Shown piece after piece: positions 29,927 to 41,200 of a stretch of DNA of 64,000 bases (positions within the stretch are counted from its first letter, which is position 1; every line of letters starts with the position of its first letter). The notes beneath the pieces were generated by a model. That model did no database searches, was not told the origin of the DNA, and worked only from the letters and a program-made list of their open reading frames with translations. The position numbers and the translations under genes are program-made. The stretch comes from Elusimicrobiota bacterium (lineage in GTDB: Bacteria > Elusimicrobiota > Elusimicrobia > UBA1565). The stretch spans positions 1-64,000 of the forward strand of contig DMEZ01000015.1 of NCBI GenBank assembly GCA_003450735.1. Direction: 5' to 3'.

Positions 29927-32900
29927 ATGGACAAGCCCTTCGAGAAGACGGCTCTGGGCGGGAGAGGGTTCCTCTCCCTGCTGGCCTGCCAGTCCCTGGG
30001 GGCCTTCAACGACAACGCCTTCAAGGCCCTCATCGCCCTCATGGCCTTGATGACCTTCCCGCCCGAGAAGGCCCGCCCGCTCATAGCCGCGGCCGGCGCG
30101 CTCTTCATCCTGCCCTTCATCCTGTTCTCCACCCTGGCCGGAGACCTGGCCGACCGCTTCCCGAAGAAGAGGCTGCTCATCCTCTTCAAGGCCGCGGAGC
30201 TCGTTCTGATGGCTCTGGCGGCGGCCGCGCTGTGGACGCGGAGCGTGCCCTTCCTGCTCGCGCTCCTGTTCCTGATGGGCCTCCACAGCGCCTTCTTCGG
30301 GCCCGTCAAGTTGGCCATCCTGCCGGAGATCCTGGAGGAGCGCGACCTCTCCCGCGGCAACGGCCTCATGGAGATGCTGGCCTTCATGGGCATCATCCTG
30401 GGCACCGTCGCGGCCGGGCAGATCATGGAGCGCGTCCCCGACCGGCTCCACCTCGCCGCGCCGTTCTTCCTCCTGACCGCCGCAGCCGGACTCCTGGCGA
30501 GCTTCGCCGTGGCCGACCCGCCCGCCGCGGGCGGCGGCCCCATCCGTCGGGACTTCTTGCTCAAGACCTTCGACAATTTCGCTGAGGTGCACGGGATGGG
30601 GGGCGTCTGGCTGGCCGTGGTCGGAGCGGCCTATTTCTGGTTTTTGGGCGCCATCTTCCAGATGAACGTGCTGGTCTACGGCCGGGAGCTCATGGGCCTC
30701 TCCCCGGGCGAGCTGAGCGGCTACCAGGTGATGGTGGCCCTCGGCATCGGCCTGGGAAGCTATTTCGCGGGCCGCCTCTCGCGCGACCAGGTGGAGCTGG
30801 GTCTCGTCCCTCTGGGGGCCTTCGGCGTCTTCTTCTTCTCCCTCGTGCTCGCCTTCTCCTCCCACTGGGCCGCCCCGACGAAATGGGCCCTCTTCCTGCT
30901 TGGGGCGAGCGGCGGCTGCTTCGTCCTGCCCCAGCAGGCTTTCATCCAGCAGCGCAGCCCCAGGGACCGTCTCGGGCGCGTCATCGCGACCGGCAACGTC
31001 CTGTCCTTCTCCGCCATCCTGCTGGCTTCGATCGCGCTCTGGGCCCTGCAGTCGGTGTTCAAGCTCGACGCGGGGCAGGTGTTTTTGGTCGTCGCGCTCA
31101 TGACCCTGGCGGTCACGGTCTACATCGTCCGGCTTCTGCCCGACTACCTGCTCCGCCTGATGTTCTATCCCGTCGCCAACCTGGTCTACCGCATCCAGGC
31201 TCAGGGGCGGGAGAACATCCCGCTCAAGGGCCCGGCCCTGATGGTCTCCAACCACGTCTCCTTCGTGGACGCCATGCTCATCGGAGCGGCCTCGCCGCGC
31301 CTCGTGCGCTTCCTGATCTTCCGCACCTACTACGAACTGCCTTTCGTGGGCTGGATCTTCAGGGCCATGGGCTGCATCCCCATCTCGGACCGGGACGGCC
31401 CCAAGGCCCTCATCCGCTCCTTCCAGGCCGCGCGCGAGGCCCTCGAGCAGGGGGAACTGCTCTGCATCTTCGGCGAGGGGGAGATCACCCGCCACGGTCA
31501 GATGCAGGGCTTCAAGAAGGGCTTCGAGCGCATCACCCGGGGATCGAGCGCGCCGATCATCCCCGTCCACCTCGACGGCATCTGGGGCAGCATCTTCAGC
31601 TTCGAGGGCGGACGCGTCCTCTTCAAGAAGCCGCGCCGCATCCCCTACCCCGTGACCGTGAGCTTCGGCCGCCCCATGCCGGCCGACTCCACGGCCCACC
31701 AGGTGCGGCAGGCCGTCCTGGACCTGGGGGTCGAGGCCTTCAGGCGCCGGCTCTCGGAACGCGCGCCGCTCCCCGTCGAGCTGCTGCGGGAGGCCAAGCG
31801 CCACCCCCTGCGCTTCGCGATGGCCGACTCGAGCGGGAAGCGGATGAACTCGCTCGCGGTCTTGAGCGGCGCCTGGATGATCGGGCGCGTGCTCGACCGG
31901 GAGCTGCCGCCGGCCGAGAACGTGGGGCTGCTCCTGCCGCCGAGCGTCGCGGGGGCCCTGGCCAACGTCGGGCTCTCGATGATGGGCCGCGTGCCCATCA
32001 ACCTCAACTACACCGCCTCGCCGGAGGTGGTGGCCCAGTGCGCGCGCAAGGCCGGCGTGAAGAGCATCCTGACCTCCAAGCTCTTCCTGCGCAAGCTCGG
32101 CTGGGAGGCCTCCCCCGAGATGGTCTTCTTCGAGGACCTCGCGCCCAAGGTCTCCAAGGCCCTCGCCGGCTCCGTCGCCCTCGCGTTCTTCGTCCTGCCC
32201 TCCGTCCTCCTGGAGCGCCTCTTCCTCTCCCGGGCGCGCGGGCCGCTCGAGCGCATCGCCACGATTATCTTCACGAGCGGGTCGACGGGCGTCCCCAAGG
32301 GCGTCCTGCTGACGCATGAGAGCATCCTGGCCAACATGGAGTCCGTGGGACAGGTCTATCAGCTCAGGCCCTCCGACCGCCTGCTGGGCATCCTGCCCTT
32401 CTTCCATTCCTTCGGCTACACGGTGACGCTCTGGCTGCCGCTCGTCGCCGGCTTCGGGGTCGTCTACCACCCGAACCCGCTCGAGGCCAAGCGCATCGGC
32501 GAGCTGGCCCGCGAGTACCGGGCCACCCTGCTTCTGGGGACCCCGACCTTCCTTCAGACCTACCTCCGGCGCGTGGAGCCGGACGATTTCAAGACCCTGC
32601 GCTGCGCCATCGTCGGAGCCGAGAAGCTGCGCAAGGAGCTGGCCGAGGCCTTCCTGGAGCGGTTCGGCCTGCTCCCCCTGGAGGGCTACGGCTGCACCGA
32701 GCTCTCCCCGGTGGCGGCCTTGAACGTCCCCGACGGGGAGGGGCTCGGCATCCGTCAGAAGGGAGCCAAGCCGGGCAGCATCGGGCGCCCCCTGCCCGGG
32801 GTGCAGATCGAGGTGGTCTCGCCCGAGACCGGACTGCCCCTCCCTCCCGGCGAGAGCGGCATGCTCCTGGTCAAGGGGCCCAACGTCATGAAGGGCTACC

Positions 32901-33334
32901 TCGACGACCCGGAGAAGACCGCCGAGGCCTTCAAGGACGGCTACTACATCACCGGCGACATCGGGGCCATCGACGACGACGGCTTCGTGACCATCACCGA
33001 CCGCCTCAGCCGCTTCAGCAAGATCGGCGGGGAGATGGTGCCCCACATCCGCGTGGAGGAGAAGCTCCACGAGACGGCCGGCCGCGTCGAGCAGACCTTC
33101 GTGGTCTCCGCGGTCCCCGACGAGAAGCGCGGCGAGCGCCTCGTGGTGCTTTACAAGGACTTCGAGGACGTCGAGGGGCTCTGGAAGGGACTGCAGTCCT
33201 CCGAGCTCCCCAAGCTCTGGGTGCCGAGTCGGGACGACTTCCATCGTGTCGCGGAGTTCCCGCTGCTGGGGTCGGGCAAGCTCGACCTGCAGAAGCTCAA
33301 GGCCCTCGCCGCCGGCTTCGGGAAACCCGCGTGA
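29927..33334 (+). CDS. LplT-PlsC-acyl-ACP synthetase fusion (lysophospholipid remodelling)
   Basis: One polypeptide of 1135 aa. Residues 1-400 are a 12-helix MFS domain like the lysophospholipid flippase LplT (QSLGAFNDNAFKALI, FGPVKLAILPEIL). Residues about 420-640 are a PlsC-type acyltransferase with the HxxxxD motif in VSNHVSFVDAM and FGEGEITRHG. Residues about 650-1135 are an Aas-type acyl-ACP synthetase (FTSGSTGVPKGVLLTHES near 780, GYGCTELSP, YYITGDIG, SGKLDLQKLK). Together they would import lysophospholipid and reacylate it. The same parts are separate lplT and aas genes in enterobacteria; fusions are known in several phyla. I prefer the ATG at 29927, where AGGCG lies upstream, over 29909. 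Confidence 0.93.
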   Translation: MDKPFEKTALGGRGFLSLLACQSLGAFNDNAFKALIALMALMTFPPEKARPLIAAAGALFILPFILFSTLAGDLADRFPKKRLLILFKAAELVLMALAAAALWTRSVPFLLALLFLMGLHSAFFGPVKLAILPEILEERDLSRGNGLMEMLAFMGIILGTVAAGQIMERVPDRLHLAAPFFLLTAAAGLLASFAVADPPAAGGGPIRRDFLLKTFDNFAEVHGMGGVWLAVVGAAYFWFLGAIFQMNVLVYGRELMGLSPGELSGYQVMVALGIGLGSYFAGRLSRDQVELGLVPLGAFGVFFFSLVLAFSSHWAAPTKWALFLLGASGGCFVLPQQAFIQQRSPRDRLGRVIATGNVLSFSAILLASIALWALQSVFKLDAGQVFLVVALMTLAVTVYIVRLLPDYLLRLMFYPVANLVYRIQAQGRENIPLKGPALMVSNHVSFVDAMLIGAASPRLVRFLIFRTYYELPFVGWIFRAMGCIPISDRDGPKALIRSFQAAREALEQGELLCIFGEGEITRHGQMQGFKKGFERITRGSSAPIIPVHLDGIWGSIFSFEGGRVLFKKPRRIPYPVTVSFGRPMPADSTAHQVRQAVLDLGVEAFRRRLSERAPLPVELLREAKRHPLRFAMADSSGKRMNSLAVLSGAWMIGRVLDRELPPAENVGLLLPPSVAGALANVGLSMMGRVPINLNYTASPEVVAQCARKAGVKSILTSKLFLRKLGWEASPEMVFFEDLAPKVSKALAGSVALAFFVLPSVLLERLFLSRARGPLERIATIIFTSGSTGVPKGVLLTHESILANMESVGQVYQLRPSDRLLGILPFFHSFGYTVTLWLPLVAGFGVVYHPNPLEAKRIGELAREYRATLLLGTPTFLQTYLRRVEPDDFKTLRCAIVGAEKLRKELAEAFLERFGLLPLEGYGCTELSPVAALNVPDGEGLGIRQKGAKPGSIGRPLPGVQIEVVSPETGLPLPPGESGMLLVKGPNVMKGYLDDPEKTAEAFKDGYYITGDIGAIDDDGFVTITDRLSRFSKIGGEMVPHIRVEEKLHETAGRVEQTFVVSAVPDEKRGERLVVLYKDFEDVEGLWKGLQSSELPKLWVPSRDDFHRVAEFPLLGSGKLDLQKLKALAAGFGKPA

Positions 33335-34281
33335 CCGACGTCCACGCCCACCTCGCGGCGCTCCCCACCCGGACCAACGGCTGCAAGATGTCCAGAAAGA
33401 TCCGCGAGGGCCCTTTGGTCCGGATGGTCGCCTGGATGCAGGGCCTCTCCTTGGACGATCCCGAAGGCAGCAACCGGAAGTACGTCGAGAACCTCGAGCG
33501 GGAGCTGAAGGCGTCGAAGCGCGTGGACAAGGCCGTCGTCCTGGGGATGGACGGGGCCTACGACGACTCGGGGCGCTTGGACGAGGAGAAGACGCATTTC
33601 CTCATCTCGAACGACGCGGTGTTCGCGGCCTGCGAGGGGCGGCCCTGCTTTTTGCCGGGGCCTTCCGTGAACCCTCTGCGGCGCGACGCCGTCGACGAGC
33701 TCGAGCGCTGCGCGGCGCGGGGGGGCGTCCTCATCAAGACCCTCGCCAACGCGCAGTGCTTCGACCCTGCCGATGAGCGCTGCCGGCCCTTCTATCGGGC
33801 GCTCGCCCGGCTCAAGCTGCCGCTCTTGAGCCACGTGGGCTACGAGTTCGCCCTGGTGGGCCGCGACCAGAGCGTGGGCGACCCCGCCCGGCTCGTGCCG
33901 GCCCTGGAGGAGGGGGTCACGGTCATCGCGGCGCACGGCGGGAGCATGGGGCTCTTCCTCTACGAGAAGTACTTCCCGACGATGCTGGAGCTGTTCAAGC
34001 GGTATCCGAACTTCTACGCGGATGCCTCGGCCTTGTCGTTGCCCAACCGCATGGCCGGCCTCTGGCTGCTGCGCCGGCACCCGGAGCTGCACGAGCGCCT
34101 GCTCTTCGGCACCGACTATCCTCTGCAGGTCTACGCGTCGGCCTGCCTGAGCGGGCTGGCCTTCGGGGGGTTCGCCCGCGCCTGCGCGGCCAAAACGCGC
34201 TTCGACAAGCAGGCCGAGGTGCTGGAGTCGCTGGGCATCCGGCTGACGACGGATTTTCTGGATCTAGAACCGGTAGCCTAG
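33331..34281 (+). CDS. amidohydrolase-2-family TIM-barrel hydrolase
   Basis: Predicted cytoplasmic metal-dependent hydrolase or decarboxylase of 316 aa. The amino end MTDVHAHLAALP carries the HxH metal pair; LLSHVGYEFAL, VIAAHGGSMGLF and RLLFGTDYPLQVY supply the later His and Asp ligands of the amidohydrolase barrel. The start is a GTG at 33331 overlapping the Aas-fusion stop as GTGA, so the two are co-translated. Its stop overlaps the convergent PorV-like gene by 18 bp. The substrate is unknown, and its link to lysophospholipid recycling rests on context only. Confidence 0.85.
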   Translation: MTDVHAHLAALPTRTNGCKMSRKIREGPLVRMVAWMQGLSLDDPEGSNRKYVENLERELKASKRVDKAVVLGMDGAYDDSGRLDEEKTHFLISNDAVFAACEGRPCFLPGPSVNPLRRDAVDELERCAARGGVLIKTLANAQCFDPADERCRPFYRALARLKLPLLSHVGYEFALVGRDQSVGDPARLVPALEEGVTVIAAHGGSMGLFLYEKYFPTMLELFKRYPNFYADASALSLPNRMAGLWLLRRHPELHERLLFGTDYPLQVYASACLSGLAFGGFARACAAKTRFDKQAEVLESLGIRLTTDFLDLEPVA

Positions 34282-35298
34282 GCTGAAGCGGAAGACGTTC
34301 CCCAAAGCGTCCATCGGCTGGAACCCCACGTCGAAGCGCACCCCGCCGTGCAGGAGGCCGACTCCGCAGGTGAGGCCCGAGAGGACGCCGAGGTCCGGGG
34401 CCGAGAGGGTCTTGTAGCCCAGCCGGAAGGCGGCCATGCTCCCGCCCACGAAGCCGGCCGTGTACTCCGCGCCCAGCTTGGCGTGGGGCGCGCCGTAGTA
34501 GGGGAAGGCGGTCTCGAAGGCGAACAGCGCGCGCCGGTTGTGCTCCAGGGGCAGGTCGAGGGCCGCTCCGAGGTCGAGCTCCGAGGGCAGGTTCTCCGAG
34601 TCGTTGATGAACTTCATGGCGGTGCCGACGTTCTTGAAGCCGAAGCTGAGGGTGAGGCGCTGGACGTCCTTCTGCTGGAACAGGACGCCTCCGTCGAAGG
34701 CCACGGCCGAGGCGGAGCGGTCGTAGAGGCTCTGCTGCAGGTACTTCATGGAGAGCCCGGCGTCCAGCTTGCCCGTCCACAATTCGTCGCGGTGGTCGAG
34801 CGGCTGGAGGTCGCGGGCCTTGTCCCACTTGTCCTGGAAGTAGGAGCGGTCGACGGCCTCGACGTCCTCTCCGACGAGGAACGAGCGTCCGTAGCCGAGG
34901 GCGATGGACTCCGCGTGGGGACGGAAGCGGCCCTGCACCTCGTTGGCGTTGCTCACCAGGTCGAGGGAGTCCTCGTAGTACATCGTCATCGCCGCGCCCA
35001 CCCCGCCGCGCAGCAGCTTCACCGGGTGGGCGTAGGCCAGGTAATCGTGGTGGAAGAACTGCATCATCTCGACGTGCGAGTACGACACTTCGGGGCGGCG
35101 CTGGGAGGCCAGGCCGGCGGGGTTCCAGTACATCGAGTCCGGGCCCTCGGCGACGGGCCCGAAGGCCTCGCCGAGGCCCAGCGCGCGGGCGCCCGCTCCG
35201 ATGCGGAGGAACTGGGCCGTCGAGCCGCCGGTGTTGCCGGTGAAGGCCCCGGCCGGGGCGGGCAGCGCCAGGAGCAGGACGAGCAGGGCGCTCCTCAT
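34264..35298 (-). CDS. PorV/PorQ-like outer-membrane beta-barrel protein
   Basis: Secreted 344-aa protein with a signal peptide (MRSALLVLLLALPAPAGA). It opens FLRIGAGARALGLGEAFGPVAEGPDSMYWNPAGLAS, the recognisable start of the PorV/UPF0164 family of FadL-like barrels, and ends in FRFSLGYRF, a C-terminal aromatic as in outer-membrane proteins. In Bacteroidota PorV is the outer-membrane shuttle of the type IX secretion system. Its start overlaps the end of the giant FnIII protease gene as ATGA, and that protease carries a C-terminal sorting-like domain. A secretion or anchoring partnership is therefore plausible, though other T9SS genes are not in this window. Confidence 0.87.
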   Translation of the reverse strand: MRSALLVLLLALPAPAGAFTGNTGGSTAQFLRIGAGARALGLGEAFGPVAEGPDSMYWNPAGLASQRRPEVSYSHVEMMQFFHHDYLAYAHPVKLLRGGVGAAMTMYYEDSLDLVSNANEVQGRFRPHAESIALGYGRSFLVGEDVEAVDRSYFQDKWDKARDLQPLDHRDELWTGKLDAGLSMKYLQQSLYDRSASAVAFDGGVLFQQKDVQRLTLSFGFKNVGTAMKFINDSENLPSELDLGAALDLPLEHNRRALFAFETAFPYYGAPHAKLGAEYTAGFVGGSMAAFRLGYKTLSAPDLGVLSGLTCGVGLLHGGVRFDVGFQPMDALGNVFRFSLGYRF

Positions 35299-38200
35299 CG
35301 GATCACCACCAGCCGCCGCACCTTCTTCGAGCCTGCGCCCTCGATGACGGCCAGGTAGGTCCCCGAGCCGACCCGCGAACCCGACCGGTTCCTCCCGTCC
35401 CAGGTCAGGATGCCCGAGGCGCCGGCGGCTTCCCTCCAGACGAGCTCTCCGAGGATCGTGAAGATCCGGACGTTCGCGTCGGCCGGGAGGCTCGAGAACG
35501 TGAGCTTGGGGGCGTCGTAGAGCGCATCGCCCGAGCCGATCTTCCAGGGGATGGGGAAGACCTGGAGGTCCTCGAGGCTGGCGCCGGCGGCCGCGAGGAA
35601 GGGGGCGAACAGGCTGAAGTGGTCGGTCTGGGCCGTGACCGTGCGGGCGCCGGAGTCGACGCGGCTGGGGAGAACGACCCACTGCCGGCTGGAGTCGGAA
35701 TAGCGCGCGATGACCAGGGCGTTCGGGTCCGCTCCGGCGGGGAGCTGGGAGGGGACATACTGCATGGTGATGCTGACCAGGCCGATGGGCTGGACGCCCC
35801 CGGCCGAGATCTCGACGCCGACCCCGGAGCCGAGCGGACGCAAAGAAGCCTGGTTGCAGTCGGCCGGCGGCATCACGAAGAGCACGCCGGTGTTGACGCT
35901 CAGCGTGCTGCCGGCCGGCAGCACGCCGGCCGGGGCGGCCACGGAGATGGAGGTCAGCTGGGGGAAGACCGGGGCGACCGAGACGGACAGCGGGGGGCCG
36001 CTCACTCGGCCGCTCGCGGCGGTGGCGATGAAGGTGCGGGTCGATCCCAGCGACAGGTACTTGGGCTTGCCGTCCATGTTGAGGGAAGCCGCGCGGAGGT
36101 AGTAGGTCGTGCTCATCTCCAGGCCCGCGAGGCCCAGGGAGGAGGCCTGCCCCGGGACGGAGGCCGAAGAGACCGTCCCGCTGAAGTCGGCGGCCGTGGA
36201 GGCCTGCAGCGAGTAGCCTGTGGCGGAGGCGGATTGGGGCGCCGTCGGGAGGGGCGTCCATTGCGCCGTGACGCTGCTGAAGGTCACGGCGACGAAGGGC
36301 TGGGCGAGGGCTCCCGGCGGGTTCGAGAGGGTGGAGAGGGGGGTGCCGGGGGCCAGGGGGGTCGTCGTGATGCTGCCGTGGTGCAGGGCCCGGACCCGGG
36401 CGTAGTAGCGGGTGTTCGGCTGCAGGCCCGACACCACGGAGGCGGTCGTGAAGGTGACGCTGGAGGACTCCACGCTCAGGAACCCCGTGTCCCGGCTCAC
36501 CTCCGTGAGATAGTGGGTGGAGAGCGGGTTCCCGTTGGGGGCCCAGCGCAAACCCAGGGCGTTGTTGTCCGAGGAGGCCTCAGCCAGGGACGAGGGGATG
36601 AGCGGGATGGTCGAGGAGGAGGCGATGGCGCTGTAGAGGGAGTCCGGAGCGGTCGAGAGCTTGATCTTGAAGAAATAGGTCGTGTTGGGGGACAGGGAGG
36701 AGAACGAGGCGCTCGTCTGGTCCGCGGTCCCCGTCTGCGAGGCCACGATGACGGTGAAGTCCCTTCGCGAGGAGAGCGCGTACACCGGGACTTCGCCCGC
36801 CGCGAGGAGCTGCCAGGATGCGCTCAGGGAGTCGGCGCCCGTGGGAGCCAGGCGCACCGCGCGGGGGATGGGGAGCCCCGACTGGGTCTGGGTCGCGGAC
36901 AGGACGATGAACGCCGTCTCGTCCCCGTCGTAGTTGCGGGCCTTCACGCGCAGATAGTAGAGGGTGGTCGGGGCGAGCTCCATGAAATCGAAGGTGGTGT
37001 CCTGTGTCCACCCCGATCCGACTGCCGGATAGTAGCCGGGGTCGGTCGACCGCTCCACGTAGAATTCCGTCCCCGCGGGGTTCCCGTTCGACCCCCAATT
37101 GGCGGTGAAGGAGAACTCGAGCACGGGGCCGGGGGCGAGGGATTCCGGGGGGGCGGCCAGGGTCAGGACGCTGTCCAGCACGACGGACGCGGTCTCGACG
37201 AGGTCGTAGTTGCGGGCGTGGAGCCGGAAATAGTAGCGGGTGTTGGGGGTGAGGCTCGTGTAGGTGCGGCTCGTCCCCGTGAACCAGGGGGAGAGGACGT
37301 AGCCCGTGCCGAACGCCGGGTCGAGGGCCTGCTCCAGCTGGTACTGCGTCCCGGGGTCGTTGCCGGCGTGCGCCCAGTTCAGGGTGATGGCGCTGCTCGT
37401 GACCCCCGTGGCCGGAGCGGGCGCGGGGGGGAGGGCGAGGGTCGTCCCGACCGGCAGCACCGTCCAGGAGCTCTCGATGAGGTCCCGGTTCCGAGCCTTC
37501 ACGCGGAAATGGTAGTTCGTGTTCGCGGAGAGGCCCGTGAGGGCCCAGGTCGAATGCGTGATCCAGCCGGTGTTCTCGGTCGTCCTGAAATCGGAGTACA
37601 GGGAGCGCTCGGCATAGTACTGCGTCCCCGCCGGATTCCAGAAAGGGTTCCAGGAGGCGATCATCGAGCCCGTCGAGATGGCGGCGGGGGACTGCACGAA
37701 GGGCGAACCCGCGTGGGTCAGGATCGCCGGGAGGGCCACCGTGGAGGTGTTCACGGCATCCAGGTTCTGCGCGCGGACGCGGAAATAATAGGTGGTGTTG
37801 GGGGTCAGCCCGCTGAAGGCGAAGGTGGAGCCCTGCACCCAGGCGGAGCTCCAGGGGATCTCGCCGAAAAGCGGGTCGAAGGAGCCCTCCGCCAGGAAGT
37901 TCGTCACCGGGGGGTTGGAGCCCAGCGACCAGGCGATGGTGGCCGAGGTCGCGTGGACCGCCTGGGGGGAGGCGCTGAGCGGCGGCAGGGCGAGCGTGGC
38001 GACGGAGGGCAGGGAGATGGTGGACGACTCCACGCCTGCGTCGTTCCTGGACTTCGCGCGGAAGTAATAGCGCTTGTTGAGCTCCAGGGCCGTGAAGCTG
38101 TGGCTGGTCCTTTGGACCCAGCCGGAGTCGGCCAGCCCGGAGCGGAACAGCGAATCCGTGGCTCGCTGGACGAGGTAGGTGGTCTGCGGCGGGTTGACCC

Positions 38201-41200
38201 CCGTCTCCCAGTTGACCGTGACGGCGTCGGTGCTGACGCTGCTCGCCGAGGCGGGCGGAGGCGGCTGGGAGTGGGTCAGCACGCTCGGCAGGGCGGTCGA
38301 GCTCGTCTGCACGCTGCTCGCGCCGAGCCCCGTGACCCGGAAATAGTAGGTGGCGTTGGGGAGGAGGCCCGTGAAGTTGTGCGACACTCCCACGATCCAG
38401 CCCGAATCGGCTCGCCCGGTCGAAAAGGCCTCGTCGCGCGCCCGTTCGGCCAGGTAGCGCGTCCAGCCCGGGTTGCCGTTCGCTCCCCAGTGCGCGACGA
38501 CCGCGTCATGGGTCAGGTCGGTGGGGGCCTCGCTGAGGGGGGGCATCGCCAGGGTCGGGACGGCGGCCAGCGTGCGCACGGAGGTCTCCAGGCCCGCGTG
38601 GTTGCGGGCCCGGACGCGGAAGTAGTAGGTCGTATCGGGCGCGAGCCCGGTGAACTCCTTGCTCAGGGCGGTGATCCAGCCCGACGACGCGATGCCGGAG
38701 CCGAAGGAGGGGTCGAGGGCCCGCTCCGCGAGATACTCCGTCCCGGCCGGGTTGCTTCCGTCGCCCCAGTTGGCCTGGATCGCGCCCGTCGTGATGCCGG
38801 TGGGGGCGGCGCTGCTCGGCACCGCGGCCAGCGTGGGGGTCGAGATGAGGTAGCTGAAAAAGACGTCCTGGGCGGTGGAGACCTTCACCTTGAAATGGTA
38901 GGTGGTGTTGGGCTCGAGGCCGCCGAAGCTGGTGCTCTGCTGTCCCGTCGCACCGGCCTGGGAGGAGACCGTGGTCAGGAAGTCGCTCCGGGTGGAGAGG
39001 ACCCAGAGGGGCGCCTCGGTGGGGGCGAGCAGGAGCCAGGAGACGTTCAGGGAGTTCTGGCCCACGAAAGTGAAGGTGAGGTCCTCGGGCGGCAGGGTCA
39101 CATGGAAGGCCCAGGTCCTCGTCGCGGGGAGCAGGGTGTAGGCGGTCTCCGTCCCCGCGGAGTTCCGCGCCTTGACCCGGAAGTAGTACACCGTGTCCCA
39201 GGACAGCCCGCTGAAGGAGTGGCTGGAGGTCGTGATCCAGCCTGAGCCCAGGAGGTTGGCGCTGAAGGCGTCGTTCGTGGCTCGCTCGGCGTAGTAGCGC
39301 ACGCTCGACGGGTTGTTTTCCTTGGTCCAATTGCAGTTCACGGCCTCCTCGGTCCGCCGGGTCGGCGGCAGGGCGACGGGGGGCGCGGCCGAAGAGCGGA
39401 CGACGGGAAGAGTCGTCACCGTGGTCGGGAGGCCCTGGTGGTTGTAGGCCAGAACGCGGGTGTAGTACGAGGTGTCGGGGACCAGGTCGGAGTAGGGGTA
39501 GGAGGTGCCGGTGATCCGGAGCGACGCCAAGGGGTCGCTGAAACCGGAGTTCAAGGAGCGCTCGAGCGAGTAGCGCGTCCAGCCCGGGTTGCCGTTGGCC
39601 CCCCAGTTGGCCCGCATGGACCCGGAGGAGACGTCGGTCGGGGCGGCGCTCAGCGGCGGGTTGGCCAGGGTCTGGGCCTGGGGCAGGTCGGTCGGGGCGG
39701 ATTCCACCGCCGCGCCGTTGCGGGACTTCACCCGGAAATAATACGTGGTGTTGGGGGTCAGCCCCGAGAAGGCGGCCGTCAGCGCCGTGGTCCAGCCCGA
39801 GTCTGCCAGCGTCCCGTTGAAGCTCGAGTCGGTCGAGCGCTGGGCCAGGTACTCGACGTTCGGCGGGTTCCCGGGGTCCGGGCCCTTCGTCCAGTTCGCG
39901 ACGGCGCTCGTCGCGCCGACCGCGCCCAGCCCCGCCGAGCCGGGCGGATGCGACAGCGTCCAGGCGGAGGGCAGGGAGATCGAGCTCGTGACGACCATCG
40001 AGACCGGGTCGCGCGCCTTGACCCGCATGTAATACTGCTGGTTGACCCATAGGCCGGTGAAAGAATAGGACTTGTCGGTGATCCAGCCCGAGTTCGCGAG
40101 GCCGGTCGTGAAGAGCGAGTCGCGCGCGGACTCCGCGTAGTACTGCGTGCCGGTGGGGTTGCCGTTGTCGCCCCAGGCGGCCGTGATGGTGCCGGTCGCG
40201 ATGGAGGAGGGGTTCAGGGACGTCGGCGGCCCGACGTCCTTGACGGCGATGGGGATGACTTGGTTGCGGCTCAAGTAGCCGTCCGTGACGGCGAAGGTGA
40301 CGTTGAAGGTGGTGTTCTTCTGCGTGGAGGAGGGCGTCCAGGAGAAGGTCTTCGTGGCGGGGGTGAAGGTCGCGCCTGCGGGAAGGCCGGAGGCCGAGTA
40401 GGTGATCGCGTCGCCCTCCGCGTCGGTCGCGGCTGCGACCAGCGTCACGGGGTCGCCCCAGCCCGTGTTGAAGCCGGCCGTGACCGCGCCGTCGCGGTAG
40501 ACCGTGAGCGTGGGAGCGTTGTTCACATTGATGGGGAACGGGAAGACCACCTTCATGTCGTTGTTGGTCTCGCTGGTCTCGGCGACGGTGTTGTCGCAGT
40601 CCGCGACGACCTTGAAGGTGTAGTTGCCGGGGGCGACGTCGAGCGGGAGGGTGAGCACGCGCACGCTGGTCCCCCAGGCCCCCGCCGCGAGGGTGACGTC
40701 GTTGGTCTTGGACAGCAGACGCCAGGCGGCGTTCTGATAGAGGTAGAAGCCGACGTTGAAGGTCTGGCTGGCCGTGCCGCGGTTCATGAGGGTGTACTCG
40801 ATCTGGGCCCCTCCGTCGCTGCGGTTGAGCGTCCCCGCCGGGGTGCTGTCCGGGGCCGCGATCGAGTAGATCGTCTTCCAGACCGTCGAGTAGCCGCCGG
40901 CGGGCGCGCCGATCTTCCAGGGCAGGATGGCGATGTCCTGGCCGACCGTCCCGGCCGGGTAGAGCGCGCGCAGGCCTCCGAGCTCGTCGGCGTGCAGCTG
41001 GATGTCGTTGTTCGGATCATAGCCGTAGGGCCCGGAGGCGCCGGGGTTCGAGTAGGCGCCCATGATGGAGATGTTGGCCGTGTCGTGCATGAAGCCGACG
41101 GTGTGGCCGAACTCGTGCGCCGCGACCGCGAGGAAGTTGTAGGGGGGGGCCGCCTCGTTGGCCAGGGTCAGGGCGGTGCTCCACGCGAGGTCGTCGTCGA

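Noticed and set aside
29921..33244. 1107-codon open frame opposite the Aas-LplT fusion
   Set aside because: Antisense to a protein with three recognisable domains; low-complexity Glu/Gly/His/Asp-rich translation without motifs.
35619..39245. 1208-codon open frame on the plus strand across the FnIII array
   Set aside because: Shadow of the repeated FnIII coding sequence; the Gly/Arg/Val/Glu repeats follow the 280-bp periodicity of the real gene.
36030..40240. Periodic sequence considered as a CRISPR or direct-repeat array
   Set aside because: The period is about 280 bp, units are degenerate, in frame and encode FnIII domains; no short conserved repeats with spacers.
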